In this document: positions 43,626 to 53,221 of the stretch, piece after piece
How positions within the stretch are numbered: the stretch's first letter is position 1
How the letters are laid out: the number at the start of each line of letters is the position of its first letter
Source of the DNA: WTKD01 sp965243525
GTDB taxonomy: Bacteria; Spirochaetota; Spirochaetia; WTKD01
Direction: 5' to 3'
DNA: 64,000 nt
Assembly: GCA_965243525.1 (NCBI GenBank)
Contig: OZ251568.1
Coordinates: forward strand, 1,674,001-1,738,000
Notes under the pieces: model-generated
Database searches by the model: none
Told to the model about the DNA's origin: nothing
The model's input: the letters and a program-made list of their open reading frames with translations, nothing else
Program-made: the position numbers and the translations under genes

Positions 43626-44658
43626 GGGAACGCTTTCTCAAGATGAAATAGATGCTCTGTTAGGTGGCAGTGAAGCCTCTGTTCCTGGAGAAACCGGAAT
43701 GGAATCCGGAGGATTGGGTAACCTAGGACAGGGACTTGGGGGAGTAGGTGGAACATTGCCCGGAGAGTCGATACTTCGGACCTTTCTTGAACAAAATAAA
43801 AATGAAGTGCAACAACACTTTGTTTCTACAGTAGCAGATTCTTTCCAACTTTCATTGGATTCAATATCACGCATTGATTCACTCAGTGTTCAAGAAGATG
43901 TAGTAGTTATAGCTGCTGACCTTCGTGGTCCCATATCTGGTATCCATTCGTTTGTTCTCACAGAGTCAGACGCATTACGCTTGTTATCTCCGCTTCTTGG
44001 TGCCAATGTCAAAGAATTGAACGAGGCTGCTCTTACTGCTATTCAGGAAAATTTTGAACAACTAGGAAAGGTTTTGAGTGCTGCCCTGAGTTTTCAATTC
44101 GGAAGAGTTACATTAAACCGCATCCAAGTGTCTAAAATGAATCGTGCAAGTGCACTCCCGCCGGGATCGTATTTTCAAGCTGCTTATTCGTTTGAACTTA
44201 CCGGTGGTGCAGGAATGCTTTACGAAATTTTTGATGAAAACATCGTTGAAGGAATGAATCAAAACGAAGATACTTCTACACGAGGGTCTTCGCGTGCAGG
44301 TGCAGGCATGGGATTGAGTAGTGGCGCTGGAGTACAGGCAGAAGGAACAACCATACAGTCGGTGCAATTCCCTCAACTTCAGCAGATCGATAGTGGAACT
44401 GATGCCGGGAATCTAGGCTTGCTGATGGATGTCAGCATGGAGATGACCGTTGAACTTGGTCGTACCAAAAAGCTTATTCGTGAGATATTAAGCATTGGTG
44501 AAGGAACTATTATTGAACTTGATAAACTTGCGGGTGAACCGGTTGATATACTGGTGAATCACAAGCTTATCGCAAAAGGTGAAGTTGTTGTTATAGATGA
44601 GAACTTTGGGGTGCGAGTCACAGAAATCGTTACTCCATTTGAAAAATTTCAGACTTAA
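43618..44658 (+). CDS. fliY: Flagellar motor switch protein FliY (FliN-type C-terminus)
   Basis: The 346-residue protein has its own FliM-like peptide (TLSQDEIDALLGG, 5-17), a Gly-rich linker, a CheC-like domain (about 60-200, with ALTAIQENFEQLGKVLSAAL) and a C-terminal FliN domain (LLMDVSMEMTVELGRTKKLI, GTIIELDKLAGEPVDILVNH, KGEVVVIDENFGVRVTEI). FliN completes the C-ring; the longer FliY form is typical of Firmicutes and spirochaetes, and some FliY proteins dephosphorylate CheY-P. The start is GTG 43618. Confidence 0.95.
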   Translation: MSEGTLSQDEIDALLGGSEASVPGETGMESGGLGNLGQGLGGVGGTLPGESILRTFLEQNKNEVQQHFVSTVADSFQLSLDSISRIDSLSVQEDVVVIAADLRGPISGIHSFVLTESDALRLLSPLLGANVKELNEAALTAIQENFEQLGKVLSAALSFQFGRVTLNRIQVSKMNRASALPPGSYFQAAYSFELTGGAGMLYEIFDENIVEGMNQNEDTSTRGSSRAGAGMGLSSGAGVQAEGTTIQSVQFPQLQQIDSGTDAGNLGLLMDVSMEMTVELGRTKKLIREILSIGEGTIIELDKLAGEPVDILVNHKLIAKGEVVVIDENFGVRVTEIVTPFEKFQT

Positions 44659-44668
44659 TACGTACAAT
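44639..44668 (+). promoter_or_regulatory. Possible internal sigma-70 promoter before fliO
   Basis: TTGAAA (44639-44644, in the end of fliY), 18 bases, TACAAT (44663-44668). ATACGT occurs on both sides of the -10 (44658 and 44669), eleven bases apart. It could drive fliO to rmuC separately. Not tested by any data here. Confidence 0.4.
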
Positions 44669-44707
44669 ATACGTTGACATCTGTGTTCTGCATGGGAGGA
44701 GAGCACA

Positions 44708-45457
44708 TTGGTTTCATTTGTAATACATAAATGGAAGCTACATTATTTAGTAAGCATAGCATTAGGAATAGTTTGCACAGTAATTTTCGCGCAAGAATCT
44801 GATCAGGGAAATATTTCTCCTGATGGAGCGTCCGATGCTGTACAAAGTATTCCTGCAGAAGATAACACTACACTAAACACTGGTGGTGAGTCGACTCCTC
44901 TCGAAACAGGTGATACCGCTGAAGATACAACTATTCCACTTGCTGATGAAGCTGCTCCAAAAGATGAGCAAACTGATTCCCTTCTTTTGCAAGAAGAATC
45001 TACACTCACATTTACTGATCCAAACGGAGACCTAACGGCTGATTCACCAACCTCAATACGAAGCTTGTTGCGAGCTGTCGTTTCGCTTGTCGTGGTTCTG
45101 GGGCTGATTCTTGGCGTTCTGTACATGTTGAAACGTTTCTGGAGAAAAAAAGAATCGAGCTCAATTATATCGGTGCTAAGCGTGCAGACCATTCAGAACA
45201 ACCGAAATATTCTTATTGTAAGCATTGCTGAATCTCTGTACGTTATGTCCTCTTCCGAAGCCGGTATTCAGCTAATCACCGAGATCACCGACGAAGACAC
45301 AAAGAATTTCATTCGGACAAATGCGCAATCAGAAAGAGGAAGCCCCTTTGCGACCTTGCTTGCCAAGTATTTTCCTGATCAGCAGAAGAAAGCAACGATG
45401 CACACCCAACTGGAGGGATTAAGAAAACGATCTGAAAAGCTAAAACAATATGAATAG
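44708..45457 (+). CDS. fliO: Flagellar export protein FliO (FliZ-like)
   Basis: The 249-residue protein has an N-terminal signal-like segment (LVSIALGIVCTVIFA), an acidic periplasmic stretch of about 85 residues, a membrane helix (AVVSLVVVLGLILGVLYML, about 122-140) and a cytoplasmic domain with ISVLSVQTIQNNRNILIVSIAESLYV, the FliO core. FliO helps assemble the FliP pore. Sequence before fliP and topology both fit. The start is TTG 44708, supported by GGGAGGAG upstream. Confidence 0.86.
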   Translation: MVSFVIHKWKLHYLVSIALGIVCTVIFAQESDQGNISPDGASDAVQSIPAEDNTTLNTGGESTPLETGDTAEDTTIPLADEAAPKDEQTDSLLLQEESTLTFTDPNGDLTADSPTSIRSLLRAVVSLVVVLGLILGVLYMLKRFWRKKESSSIISVLSVQTIQNNRNILIVSIAESLYVMSSSEAGIQLITEITDEDTKNFIRTNAQSERGSPFATLLAKYFPDQQKKATMHTQLEGLRKRSEKLKQYE

Positions 45458-46244
45458 ATTTGGTTTTCTGGTAATTTTACTAGGCATAACAGCAACAAGC
45501 ATCTTTGCGCAATCTCCCCTCGACCCGCTCAATCCAGTAACCGGAGAAGATAGTCTTCAAATCCCCTTTGTGGATATCCAAATTCGAGAACCAAGCGGAG
45601 GAGAGGAAGTGGCTCTCTCCCTGCAGTTGCTTTTGTTGCTTGCTGCCTTAACGCTCGCTCCGTCATTCTTTATTTTAATGACTTCTTTCGTGCGTATTTC
45701 AATTGTGCTTGATTTTGTGAAACGTGCGATGTCGCTGCAACAAGTGCCGCCTACTCAAATACTACTTGGAATTGCTCTATTTATGACTTTGTTCATTATG
45801 TGGCCGGTGGTAACCAATGTGTATGAAAATGCCTATCTCCCGTTATCCGAAGGAGAAATCGGGGTAGCAGAAGCATTTGAGCGCTTTGAGCGACCAATCC
45901 GGATCTTTATGTACAACCAAATGAGAACTGACTATTCTTCGATTGAGTTGTTTATGCGTATGGCCAATCTGGAACAACCACAAAATCTATCGGATGTTCC
46001 CACCTATGTGCTTATCCCATCGTTTATCATTCACGAATTATCCGTTGCGTTTAAAATTGGAATATTGTTATTTATCCCGTTTATTATCATAGATATGACA
46101 ATTGCTTCTACACTCATGTCAATGGGAATGATAATGGTGCCGCCCATCATCATTTCGCTGCCGTTTAAATTGGTCTTGTTCATCATGGTCGATGGGTGGA
46201 ATCTTTTAGTGCGACAATTAATCGCTAGTTTTGGAGGGTTATAG
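45450..46244 (+). CDS. fliP: Flagellar export gate protein FliP
   Basis: The 264-residue protein has a cleavable signal peptide (likely after IFA, about residue 20), a periplasmic segment and four membrane helices. Conserved stretches: LLLLAALTLAPSFFILMTSFVRISIVL (about 68-94), PPTQILLGIALFMTLFIMWP, YVLIPSFIIHELSVAFKIG and SMGMIMVPPIIISLPFK. FliP5-FliQ4-FliR1 form the export gate. It overlaps fliO and fliQ. Confidence 0.96.
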   Translation: MNRFGFLVILLGITATSIFAQSPLDPLNPVTGEDSLQIPFVDIQIREPSGGEEVALSLQLLLLLAALTLAPSFFILMTSFVRISIVLDFVKRAMSLQQVPPTQILLGIALFMTLFIMWPVVTNVYENAYLPLSEGEIGVAEAFERFERPIRIFMYNQMRTDYSSIELFMRMANLEQPQNLSDVPTYVLIPSFIIHELSVAFKIGILLFIPFIIIDMTIASTLMSMGMIMVPPIIISLPFKLVLFIMVDGWNLLVRQLIASFGGL

Positions 46245-46513
46245 TGGATTTAGGATTTGCAATCAGTGTGGCACGCAGTGCAATTGTGCAGTTAATGATT
46301 TTGACATTGCCAATTCTTGGAGCAAGCATTGTCATCGGTTTAATTGTTTCGATTTTTCAGGCAACAACATCGATACAGGAACAAACGCTCACCTTTGTGC
46401 CAAAAATCGCAGCAATAATAGCAGTTCTCTATTTTTTAGGGCCGTGGATGGCAACAACACTCATTGAATTTACTCGAGTTATTTTTGATTATATTCCAGA
46501 GGCGGTTCGCTAG
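46244..46513 (+). CDS. fliQ: Flagellar export gate protein FliQ
   Basis: The 89-residue protein is two membrane hairpin helices: IVQLMILTLPILGASIVIGLIVSIFQ, the signature ATTSIQEQTLTFVPKI, then AAIIAVLYFLGPWMATTLIEF. Length is exactly typical. The start is GTG 46244, which shares a base with the fliP stop. Confidence 0.96.
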   Translation: MDLGFAISVARSAIVQLMILTLPILGASIVIGLIVSIFQATTSIQEQTLTFVPKIAAIIAVLYFLGPWMATTLIEFTRVIFDYIPEAVR

Positions 46514-46515
46514 GC

Positions 46516-47295
46516 ATGTTTATTGCACGACTTGCAGAAAACGCCCCCCTTTATTTTCTCATCGTTGCACGCATCTTTGCATTTCTTGCCGTTGTTCCAA
46601 TATATTCATCAGGCGCAATGCCAACTCTCGTGCGTATTGTATTGGCAGCAACTACAGCAGTGGTTTTATTTCCCATTTTGGAACCCTATCCACTTCCCAC
46701 TGATGGACTTGGATACATCCTTATCATGACAGGAGAAATACTCATCGGACTCATAGGAGGGTTCTTTGTCTATATTCTTTTTTCAATATTTTTGTTAGTG
46801 GGTGGATTTCTGTCATTACCAATGGGATTCAGCGCGTCTCAAGTTTTCGATCCGTTGGGGGAAATTGAAATTCCCCTCGTTGGGCAACTGTTTAACACGA
46901 TTGCCATCTATATCTTTATCGTTTCTGACGGGCTACGTCAGGTTTTTTTTGTGAGTATCATAAATTCGGTGAATTCCCTACGGGCCATCGATCTTGCACT
47001 CTATCGGGGTGATGCTCTTGAATTTTTGTTAACAGGATTTTTTAAACTGTTTGTGTATTCATTGACGCTTGCTCTGCCCTTCCTCGCAGTGCTGTTTTTA
47101 ACGAGCCTTTCAATGGGATTGTTGACAAAGGCAGCACCGCAGATGAATTTGCTCATTCTTGGCTTTCCCATCTCAATAAGTATCAGCTATGTTTTGTTGT
47201 TCTTATTTGCAGGAACATTGATGGCGATGTTTGCAAACATCATGTCGTGGATCGTTGATCAATTAGGTGTTTTTTATCAGATATATGCGAACTAA
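46516..47295 (+). CDS. fliR: Flagellar export gate protein FliR
   Basis: The 259-residue integral membrane protein completes the export gate. About six membrane helices are present; recognisable stretches are LIVARIFAFLAVVPIYS near the N-terminus, GEILIGLIGGFFVYILFSIF, and LPFLAVLFLTSLSMGLLTKAAPQMNLLILGFPI (about 188-220), the most conserved part of the family. It starts two bases after fliQ. Its 3' end overlaps flhB. Confidence 0.95.
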   Translation: MFIARLAENAPLYFLIVARIFAFLAVVPIYSSGAMPTLVRIVLAATTAVVLFPILEPYPLPTDGLGYILIMTGEILIGLIGGFFVYILFSIFLLVGGFLSLPMGFSASQVFDPLGEIEIPLVGQLFNTIAIYIFIVSDGLRQVFFVSIINSVNSLRAIDLALYRGDALEFLLTGFFKLFVYSLTLALPFLAVLFLTSLSMGLLTKAAPQMNLLILGFPISISISYVLLFLFAGTLMAMFANIMSWIVDQLGVFYQIYAN

Positions 47296-48517
47296 CCATA
47301 GTATTGCTAGAGAGTCAATTTCACCAACCGAAGATATCATCCATTCGGCAGCAAGTGTAGAGGATAGACAGAGCCAACAATCACACTTCCCCGCAGCAGA
47401 AGCAAAGACCAATAACTTTATTCACGCAGTACGCGCTATGGATTTGCAGTGGTTTGCTGCAGAAGATGAGGGAAGAACCGAAGCACCGACAGAGCGGAAA
47501 TTACGAAAGGCGCGCGAAGAAGGAAAGGTGGCGCGATCTGCCGATCTTCCTGCTGCAATAGTGTTTATCTTTGTTCTAGTATTGTTGGGAATTTTGGGAG
47601 AGCAGATACTCTCTACGTTTTTAGATATGTTCCGGTTTTTTTATGGACGTGCAACAGAAATCGATATATTGAACACCACACAAATTGCTCAGCGAGCACT
47701 CAGTTATTTTTTAAGTATTACAGTGCCACTTGGAATCGTTGCGGTACTAGCCGCATTGTTTGGAAACATCATCCAGGTAGGATTCCTATTCAGCGTCAAA
47801 CCGATAACACCGAGCTTTCAAAAAATAATTCCAAAGTTTGGCACCTATTTGAAGCGTATTTTGTTTTCTCGCGAAGGTGTATACAACCAGTTTCGCCTCG
47901 TCTTTAAGGTGTTGATCATTGGGTTTATATGCTTTATCAATATTCGATCAAACATCGGCTTATTCGAACAGTTTATGTTACAACCTTTTCAAGCTGCTTT
48001 CTATCGAACTGCTTCAATAACATTTATAACCCTCATCGAAGCAGCTGTTGCCTTATTCATATTATCAATAGCAGATTATGCGTTTCAGCGCTATCAACAT
48101 ACTGAACAATTGCGGATGACTCGCGAAGAGATAAAAGAGGAACGCAAAAGTGAAGAGGGAGATCCGCAAGTACGTTCGCGATTGCGCCAGCGTATGCAGG
48201 AAATTCTCAACCGGAGCTCGTTGGAACGAGTGCCGCACGCAGATGTGGTTGTCACAAACCCTACGCATTATTCCGTCGCATTGGAATACGATAATACGCG
48301 AATGAATGCCCCAACGGTTTGTGCAAAGGGGGTCGATATGCTTGCCCTGCGTATTCGTGAAATAGCAAAGGAGCATAATGTGCCGATTTTTGAACACAAA
48401 CCCCTCGCACGAGGACTGTATCATGATGTTGATATTGGGGATATTATTCCAGAAAAATATTATGAAGCTATGGTAGTAGTATTGCGTGAGGTATATCGTA
48501 TGAGAGGAGAGATCTAA
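47285..48517 (+). CDS. flhB: Flagellar export specificity switch FlhB
   Basis: The protein is about 410 residues, with an N-terminal extension of some 50 residues before the family core LQWFAAEDEGRTEAPTERKLRKAREEGKVARS. Four membrane segments and a cytoplasmic domain follow, with the autocleavage motif NPTH (about residue 325, VVTNPTHYSVALEY). Self-cleavage there switches export from hook to filament substrates, together with FliK. The start is uncertain: GTG 47267, ATG 47285 and ATG 47438 are possible and none has a good Shine-Dalgarno. The stop overlaps flhA (TAATG). Confidence 0.94.
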   Translation: MRTNHSIARESISPTEDIIHSAASVEDRQSQQSHFPAAEAKTNNFIHAVRAMDLQWFAAEDEGRTEAPTERKLRKAREEGKVARSADLPAAIVFIFVLVLLGILGEQILSTFLDMFRFFYGRATEIDILNTTQIAQRALSYFLSITVPLGIVAVLAALFGNIIQVGFLFSVKPITPSFQKIIPKFGTYLKRILFSREGVYNQFRLVFKVLIIGFICFINIRSNIGLFEQFMLQPFQAAFYRTASITFITLIEAAVALFILSIADYAFQRYQHTEQLRMTREEIKEERKSEEGDPQVRSRLRQRMQEILNRSSLERVPHADVVVTNPTHYSVALEYDNTRMNAPTVCAKGVDMLALRIREIAKEHNVPIFEHKPLARGLYHDVDIGDIIPEKYYEAMVVVLREVYRMRGEI

Positions 48518-50601
48518 TGGCAAAATCTTCATTATTTGGAGGAATTGATATTGGGAAACGCAGTGATTTTTTTGTTGCACTCAGCGTCGTATTTATTGTT
48601 ATGATGCTCATCGTACCCCTTCCAGCGGTATTGCTCGACCTTTTGATGATAATTAACATCACCTTGAGCCTTGTTATTATCCTGGTTGTCCTCTACACAA
48701 AAGAATCCCTTGAGTTCACCATTTTTCCGACTATGCTCTTGGTGACCACTGTATTTGGACTTGCGCTGAATGTCTCTTCAACGCGGTTGATTCTCGCAAA
48801 GGGGAGTGCATTTGACGGACGCATTGTGCAGGCATTTGGGAAATTTGTGGTCGGTTCAAGTGGTGCATCTGGATTGGTTATTGGGATTATCATCTTTATT
48901 ATCCTCGTAGCGGTGCAATTTCTTGTTATCACAAAAGGTTCAACGCGTGTCGCTGAAGTCGCAGCACGGTTTACATTGGATTCTTTGCCAGGAAAGCAGA
49001 TGGCGATTGAAGCAGAATACAATACCGGGGCTTTGACTGAAGAAGAAATGACCAAGAAAAAACGTGAACTTGAACGCGAGGTTGATTTTTATGGAGCGAT
49101 GGACGGAGCTTCAAAATTCGTTTCTGGAAATGTTCGCGTTGGGATTCTCATAACCTTGGTGAATATCATAGGCGGGCTTATCGTGGGGATGACGCTGCAC
49201 GGTGAAAGCTTTGAGCTTGCTGCCAATACATATATATCGCTTACCATAGGGGATGGCCTGGTGACTCAAATCCCGACCTTGCTCATCTCAACTGCAACAG
49301 GTTTGATTGTAACTCGTGCTGTTTCTGATAGCAGTTTTGGAAATGATGTAAGCACGCAGTTTTCTCGTCAAGGGCGCGTATACACAATTACAGGTATTTT
49401 TTTGGGCGTCTTGGCCATATTGCCAGGTTTTCCTTGGTATATCTTGATTCCTCTCTCTGCATTAGTTATATTCTTTTCGGTGATGCTTTCTCGAAAAAAG
49501 AAAAAAGAATTGTCAGAGCAAGAAGTAGCGCAGCAAAAGCCTGAAGAAGCAGAATCTCCTATTGTTGCACCGTTGGACCCCATGTCTTTGGAGATTGGCT
49601 ATGCATTGGTGCCGCTTGTCGACAAGAGCAAGGGAGCAGAATTGTTGGATCGAATAACGGGCATTCGACGAGAAATAGCTATTGAGCTTGGATTAGTCTT
49701 GCCACGGATTCGTATCGTTGACAATATGCGTCTTCAACCTTCTGAATATTCAATAAAAATACGTGGTGTTGAAATAAGCAAGGCTTCATTACGTATTGGA
49801 AAATACTTGGCGATAAATCCAGGAAATGCTGAATCTGATATAGAAGGAGAGGCCGCAAAGGAGCCTACGTTTGGACTTGATGCTTTGTGGATTCAAGAAT
49901 CAGAACGGCATAAGGCTGAACGAAAGGGGTATACCGTTGTCGATGCTCCATCGATTATTACAACCCACCTCACTGAGGTTATTCGTAGGCATGCAAGTGA
50001 AATTTTGGGCAGACAAGATGTGAAGCAAATGATTAATGCCCTCAACGAGCAGTATTCAGCCGTTGTTGAGGATGTCAACAAGCATCTGTCTACTGGAGAA
50101 ATTCACAAAGTGCTTCAGCAACTTTTGATAGAACGCGTTTCGATTCGCAACCTTGTTTCAATTTTGGAATCGCTTGCTGACTATGCGGGGGTAAGCAAAG
50201 AGGCGACGTTCTTAACGGAAAAAGCACGGCAGGGGTTGGCAAGACAACTTTGTTCGCAATATTCAAATGAAAAAAATGAAATCAATGTCATGACAATTGA
50301 CCCAAGTCTAGAAAAACACATCGTTGACTCGCGAGTGGACAGCAGCTCTGGACCAATAGCAGTATTACAACCACCGCAATATCAAGAACTTGTGCAACAG
50401 GTGCAGAAGAGCATGCAGGAAATGATGCAAGCAGGGATGCATCCCATTGTTCTTTGTTCAGAGGCAGCACGTCCACTGTTACGAAAATTACTCCAATTCG
50501 ATGTAAACCAATTAACAATTCTCTCAACACGTGAAATTGTTTCAGGATATACTGTCAATGCAGAATGGCAAATTCGTCTGACTGCTGAGGTGAATGTATG
50601 A
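48517..50601 (+). CDS. flhA: Flagellar export gate protein FlhA
   Basis: The 694-residue protein has eight membrane segments in the first 330 residues, including the FHIPEP signature region (KGSAFDGRIVQAFGKFVVG, FTLDSLPGKQMAIEAEYNTG, FYGAMDGASKFVSGNVRVG), and a large cytoplasmic domain (about 360-694) that docks chaperone-substrate complexes. Length is normal. It overlaps flhB by one base and flhF by four. Confidence 0.97.
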   Translation: MAKSSLFGGIDIGKRSDFFVALSVVFIVMMLIVPLPAVLLDLLMIINITLSLVIILVVLYTKESLEFTIFPTMLLVTTVFGLALNVSSTRLILAKGSAFDGRIVQAFGKFVVGSSGASGLVIGIIIFIILVAVQFLVITKGSTRVAEVAARFTLDSLPGKQMAIEAEYNTGALTEEEMTKKKRELEREVDFYGAMDGASKFVSGNVRVGILITLVNIIGGLIVGMTLHGESFELAANTYISLTIGDGLVTQIPTLLISTATGLIVTRAVSDSSFGNDVSTQFSRQGRVYTITGIFLGVLAILPGFPWYILIPLSALVIFFSVMLSRKKKKELSEQEVAQQKPEEAESPIVAPLDPMSLEIGYALVPLVDKSKGAELLDRITGIRREIAIELGLVLPRIRIVDNMRLQPSEYSIKIRGVEISKASLRIGKYLAINPGNAESDIEGEAAKEPTFGLDALWIQESERHKAERKGYTVVDAPSIITTHLTEVIRRHASEILGRQDVKQMINALNEQYSAVVEDVNKHLSTGEIHKVLQQLLIERVSIRNLVSILESLADYAGVSKEATFLTEKARQGLARQLCSQYSNEKNEINVMTIDPSLEKHIVDSRVDSSSGPIAVLQPPQYQELVQQVQKSMQEMMQAGMHPIVLCSEAARPLLRKLLQFDVNQLTILSTREIVSGYTVNAEWQIRLTAEVNV

Positions 50602-51788
50602 ATGTATTTGTAGAACGCGGACAAAGTGATGAGGAAGTGCACAGACTCATACGTCAAAAATACGGTGACCAAGCACGCATCATGTCTCGTCGGGAATACA
50701 AGGAAGGTGGCTTTTTGGGGATGTTTGCTCGACGTATGGTTGAGATTTCAGGATATGCGCAACAGACGGTGTTTTCTAAAAGCAAGAAGAATGATACTGA
50801 GGCCTTTCAAGCAAACAAGGAAGAATTGCTGCAAACAATGAAAAAGCAACCCCAACATACGCCGTATCAAGAGATCTTGGACGAGGTAAAGACATTGCGT
50901 GATGAGATCAAACAGAATTCCGCGAACACTCAAGCGCAAACTGATATCCATCCTAGTATTCAACGAATCAGAAAGATATTAGAGGATAACGAATTCACTC
51001 CTTCTGTAATTGCAGAAATAGAAGCAAAACTCATGCAACAATTCTCGCTAGACGATCTTGAGAATCCCCGCATGATAGACCTCTGTGTTCTGCGGTGGAT
51101 TGCGGATAACATTGTTGAAACCACAACTGACTATGCAACACAAAAACAGATTGTTATCTTGATCGGTCCTACCGGAGTTGGAAAAACGACAACGATAGCC
51201 AAACTTGCTGCACTCTATGGGATGAAGTATAAACAATTAGAGCAACTTCGCCTGATCACAATAGATAATTATCGCATTGGTGCTGTCGAACAAATCAAAA
51301 CCTATGGAAAGATCATGAATATTCCGGTTTTTACGGCAGACAGTAGGGAAGGGGTACAGAAAACTCTTGCCTTGCAGGATGCCGATAGCATTATGTTTAT
51401 TGATACTATTGGGAAGAGCCCTAATGATTTTCAACATCTTGGCAGTATGCGGGCGGTACTTGAGCCTTGTATGGCCCAGGCTCAGGTGATAATCTGTGTA
51501 TCGGCTACAACGAAAATCAGTGATGCAAGAGAAATCATCAGACAATACGATATTTTCAATATTGCTTCGGTTATTTTTACAAAAATTGATGAAACAAAAA
51601 ATATAGGTGCGGTTATATCGCTTTTGATTGAATCGCAAAAACCACTGAGTCATATAACAGTTGGTCAAAAGGTTCCCTCAGATATTCTCGAAGGGGGTAA
51701 AATAAAACTGCTTGAACGTCTGCACGGCTTTTCGCTTCAGCGAGAAGAAATCCAGTCGATAATTGAAGAGGCGGATATTAAGGTGTAA
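50598..51788 (+). CDS. flhF: SRP-like GTPase FlhF
   Basis: The 396-residue protein sets flagellar number and polar position. An N-terminal region (about 1-120) with a basic segment precedes the NG GTPase domain: G1 GPTGVGKTTTIAKLAAL (about 190-206), LITIDNYRIGAVEQIKTY (G2), MFIDTIGKSPND (G3), VIFTKIDETKNIGAVISL (G4) and GQKVPSDI. It is followed by its activator flhG. Confidence 0.96.
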   Translation: MNVFVERGQSDEEVHRLIRQKYGDQARIMSRREYKEGGFLGMFARRMVEISGYAQQTVFSKSKKNDTEAFQANKEELLQTMKKQPQHTPYQEILDEVKTLRDEIKQNSANTQAQTDIHPSIQRIRKILEDNEFTPSVIAEIEAKLMQQFSLDDLENPRMIDLCVLRWIADNIVETTTDYATQKQIVILIGPTGVGKTTTIAKLAALYGMKYKQLEQLRLITIDNYRIGAVEQIKTYGKIMNIPVFTADSREGVQKTLALQDADSIMFIDTIGKSPNDFQHLGSMRAVLEPCMAQAQVIICVSATTKISDAREIIRQYDIFNIASVIFTKIDETKNIGAVISLLIESQKPLSHITVGQKVPSDILEGGKIKLLERLHGFSLQREEIQSIIEEADIKV

Positions 51789-51798
51789 TGAGAATAGT

Positions 51799-52710
51799 AT
51801 GAGTGACCAAGCAGAAGTACTTCGAGAGTTGATGAAATCAAAAGAGATTGGAACGAAGAAGAAACCAGTGCAACAACAGGTGGTTGAATCTTCTTCCAAG
51901 ACGCGAATTATAACATTTGCAAGTGGGAAGGGTGGAGTAGGCAAGACAAACATTGCCACTAATTTGGGGATTGCCCTTGCAAGTTTTAACAAAAAGGTTG
52001 TCTTGATCGATGCAGATCTTGGATTGGCGAATATCAATGTTCTCCTTGGATTTATTCCGAAATACAATCTCTATCATTTGATTCGAAAACAAAAAACATT
52101 AAATGAAATAATCGTGCACACGCAGTATGGGGTGAAGGTCATTGCAGGAGCTTCTGGATTTTCCCGCATCGCAAACCTTTCGGATGCGGAACGATACGCC
52201 GTGGTGAGTGGATTGCTTGCCCTTTCAGAGGCAGATTACATTATTATCGATGCAGGAGCGGGAGTTTCGAACAATGTTCTTTCTTTTGTGAACGCTGCTG
52301 ATGAGTCAATCATTGTTACAACCCCTGAACCGACCTCGATAACCGATGCCTATGGGATTATAAAAATCATCGCTACTGAAACAGATCACTGGCCTCCAAA
52401 AATACATCTGTTGGTGAATCGTGTGCAGACAGCGATACAGGGAAAAAAAGTTGCTGAACGCATGTCTTCGATTGCGGCAACGTTTTTGAACACCAAAATT
52501 GACTATCTTGGATATGTTTATGATGATCCAAAAATTAGCGAATCGGTGCAAAAACAAAAACCATTTTTTGTGCATACACCTCGCTCAAAAGCATCGCAAT
52601 GTATTTTGCAAACTGCTCAGATAATTGACAATGTTGATCAGGTAAATCGAAAAGGTATCAAAGGATTTTTGAAACGTTTGAGTAAAAATAAGGTTGTTGA
52701 CACGGATTAA
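51799..52710 (+). CDS. flhG: MinD-like ATPase FlhG
   Basis: The 303-residue ATPase is a MinD/ParA relative that controls flagellar number with FlhF. The N-terminus MSDQAEVLRELM contains the DQAxxLR helix known to stimulate FlhF GTPase. The deviant Walker A FASGKGGVGKTN follows (about 39-50), then VLIDADLGLANINVLLG, and YIIIDAGAGVSNNVL. I chose ATG 51799 because the activating helix starts there; codons from 51763 overlap the flhF end. Confidence 0.95.
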   Translation: MSDQAEVLRELMKSKEIGTKKKPVQQQVVESSSKTRIITFASGKGGVGKTNIATNLGIALASFNKKVVLIDADLGLANINVLLGFIPKYNLYHLIRKQKTLNEIIVHTQYGVKVIAGASGFSRIANLSDAERYAVVSGLLALSEADYIIIDAGAGVSNNVLSFVNAADESIIVTTPEPTSITDAYGIIKIIATETDHWPPKIHLLVNRVQTAIQGKKVAERMSSIAATFLNTKIDYLGYVYDDPKISESVQKQKPFFVHTPRSKASQCILQTAQIIDNVDQVNRKGIKGFLKRLSKNKVVDTD

Positions 52711-52752
52711 TAGAGCAATGTATCGTGATTTTAGTATTTGGAGAATATTGCT

Positions 52753-53220
52753 ATGCAGATGACACTTGGCTTTTTCCTTGGTGCGCTGGCAATGTTTGTT
52801 GCCGTAGTGAGCGGTATTTTTGGAGGGGTAGGGTTTTGGAGTGTGGTGGTACGTTCTCTTGTTAGTGGACTTGTTTTTCTGGGAATAGGCTTTGTTGGAG
52901 AACGATTTTTGAAATCTACTATTTCTAACAAAGCTGTAAAGAACGAAGCAAGGGATGATTCCCATGATTCTCATGTTGGAACGAAGGTTGATTTGGTCGA
53001 TGAGGATGACGGTGCATTTTTCGATGCCTATGAAGACGAGGGAATAAATCCAACAAATCTTGATCAGCAGGAACCTTCCAAATTTTCCACTGATTCTATT
53101 GAAACTGATTTACGAAATGATGATGAATTTTCTGGTGCATCGCTTGCCGGTTTAAGTCAGGAAGATCCTATAAATCTTGCAAAGGGTATACAGACGATTT
53201 TAGAATCTGAAAAAGAATAA
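52753..53220 (+). CDS. Uncharacterised membrane protein between flhG and whiG
   Basis: The 155-residue protein has two hydrophobic segments in its first 50 residues (LGFFLGALAMFVAVVSGIFG and VVVRSLVSGLVFLGIGFVG), then a strongly acidic, probably disordered tail of about 100 residues ending in a short helix (DPINLAKGIQTILESEKE). I do not recognise a family. Its place between flhG and the motility sigma factor suggests a flagellar role. ATG 52753 follows TGGAGA at good spacing; TTG 52738 is an upstream alternative. Confidence 0.72.
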   Translation: MQMTLGFFLGALAMFVAVVSGIFGGVGFWSVVVRSLVSGLVFLGIGFVGERFLKSTISNKAVKNEARDDSHDSHVGTKVDLVDEDDGAFFDAYEDEGINPTNLDQQEPSKFSTDSIETDLRNDDEFSGASLAGLSQEDPINLAKGIQTILESEKE

Positions 53221-53221
53221 C

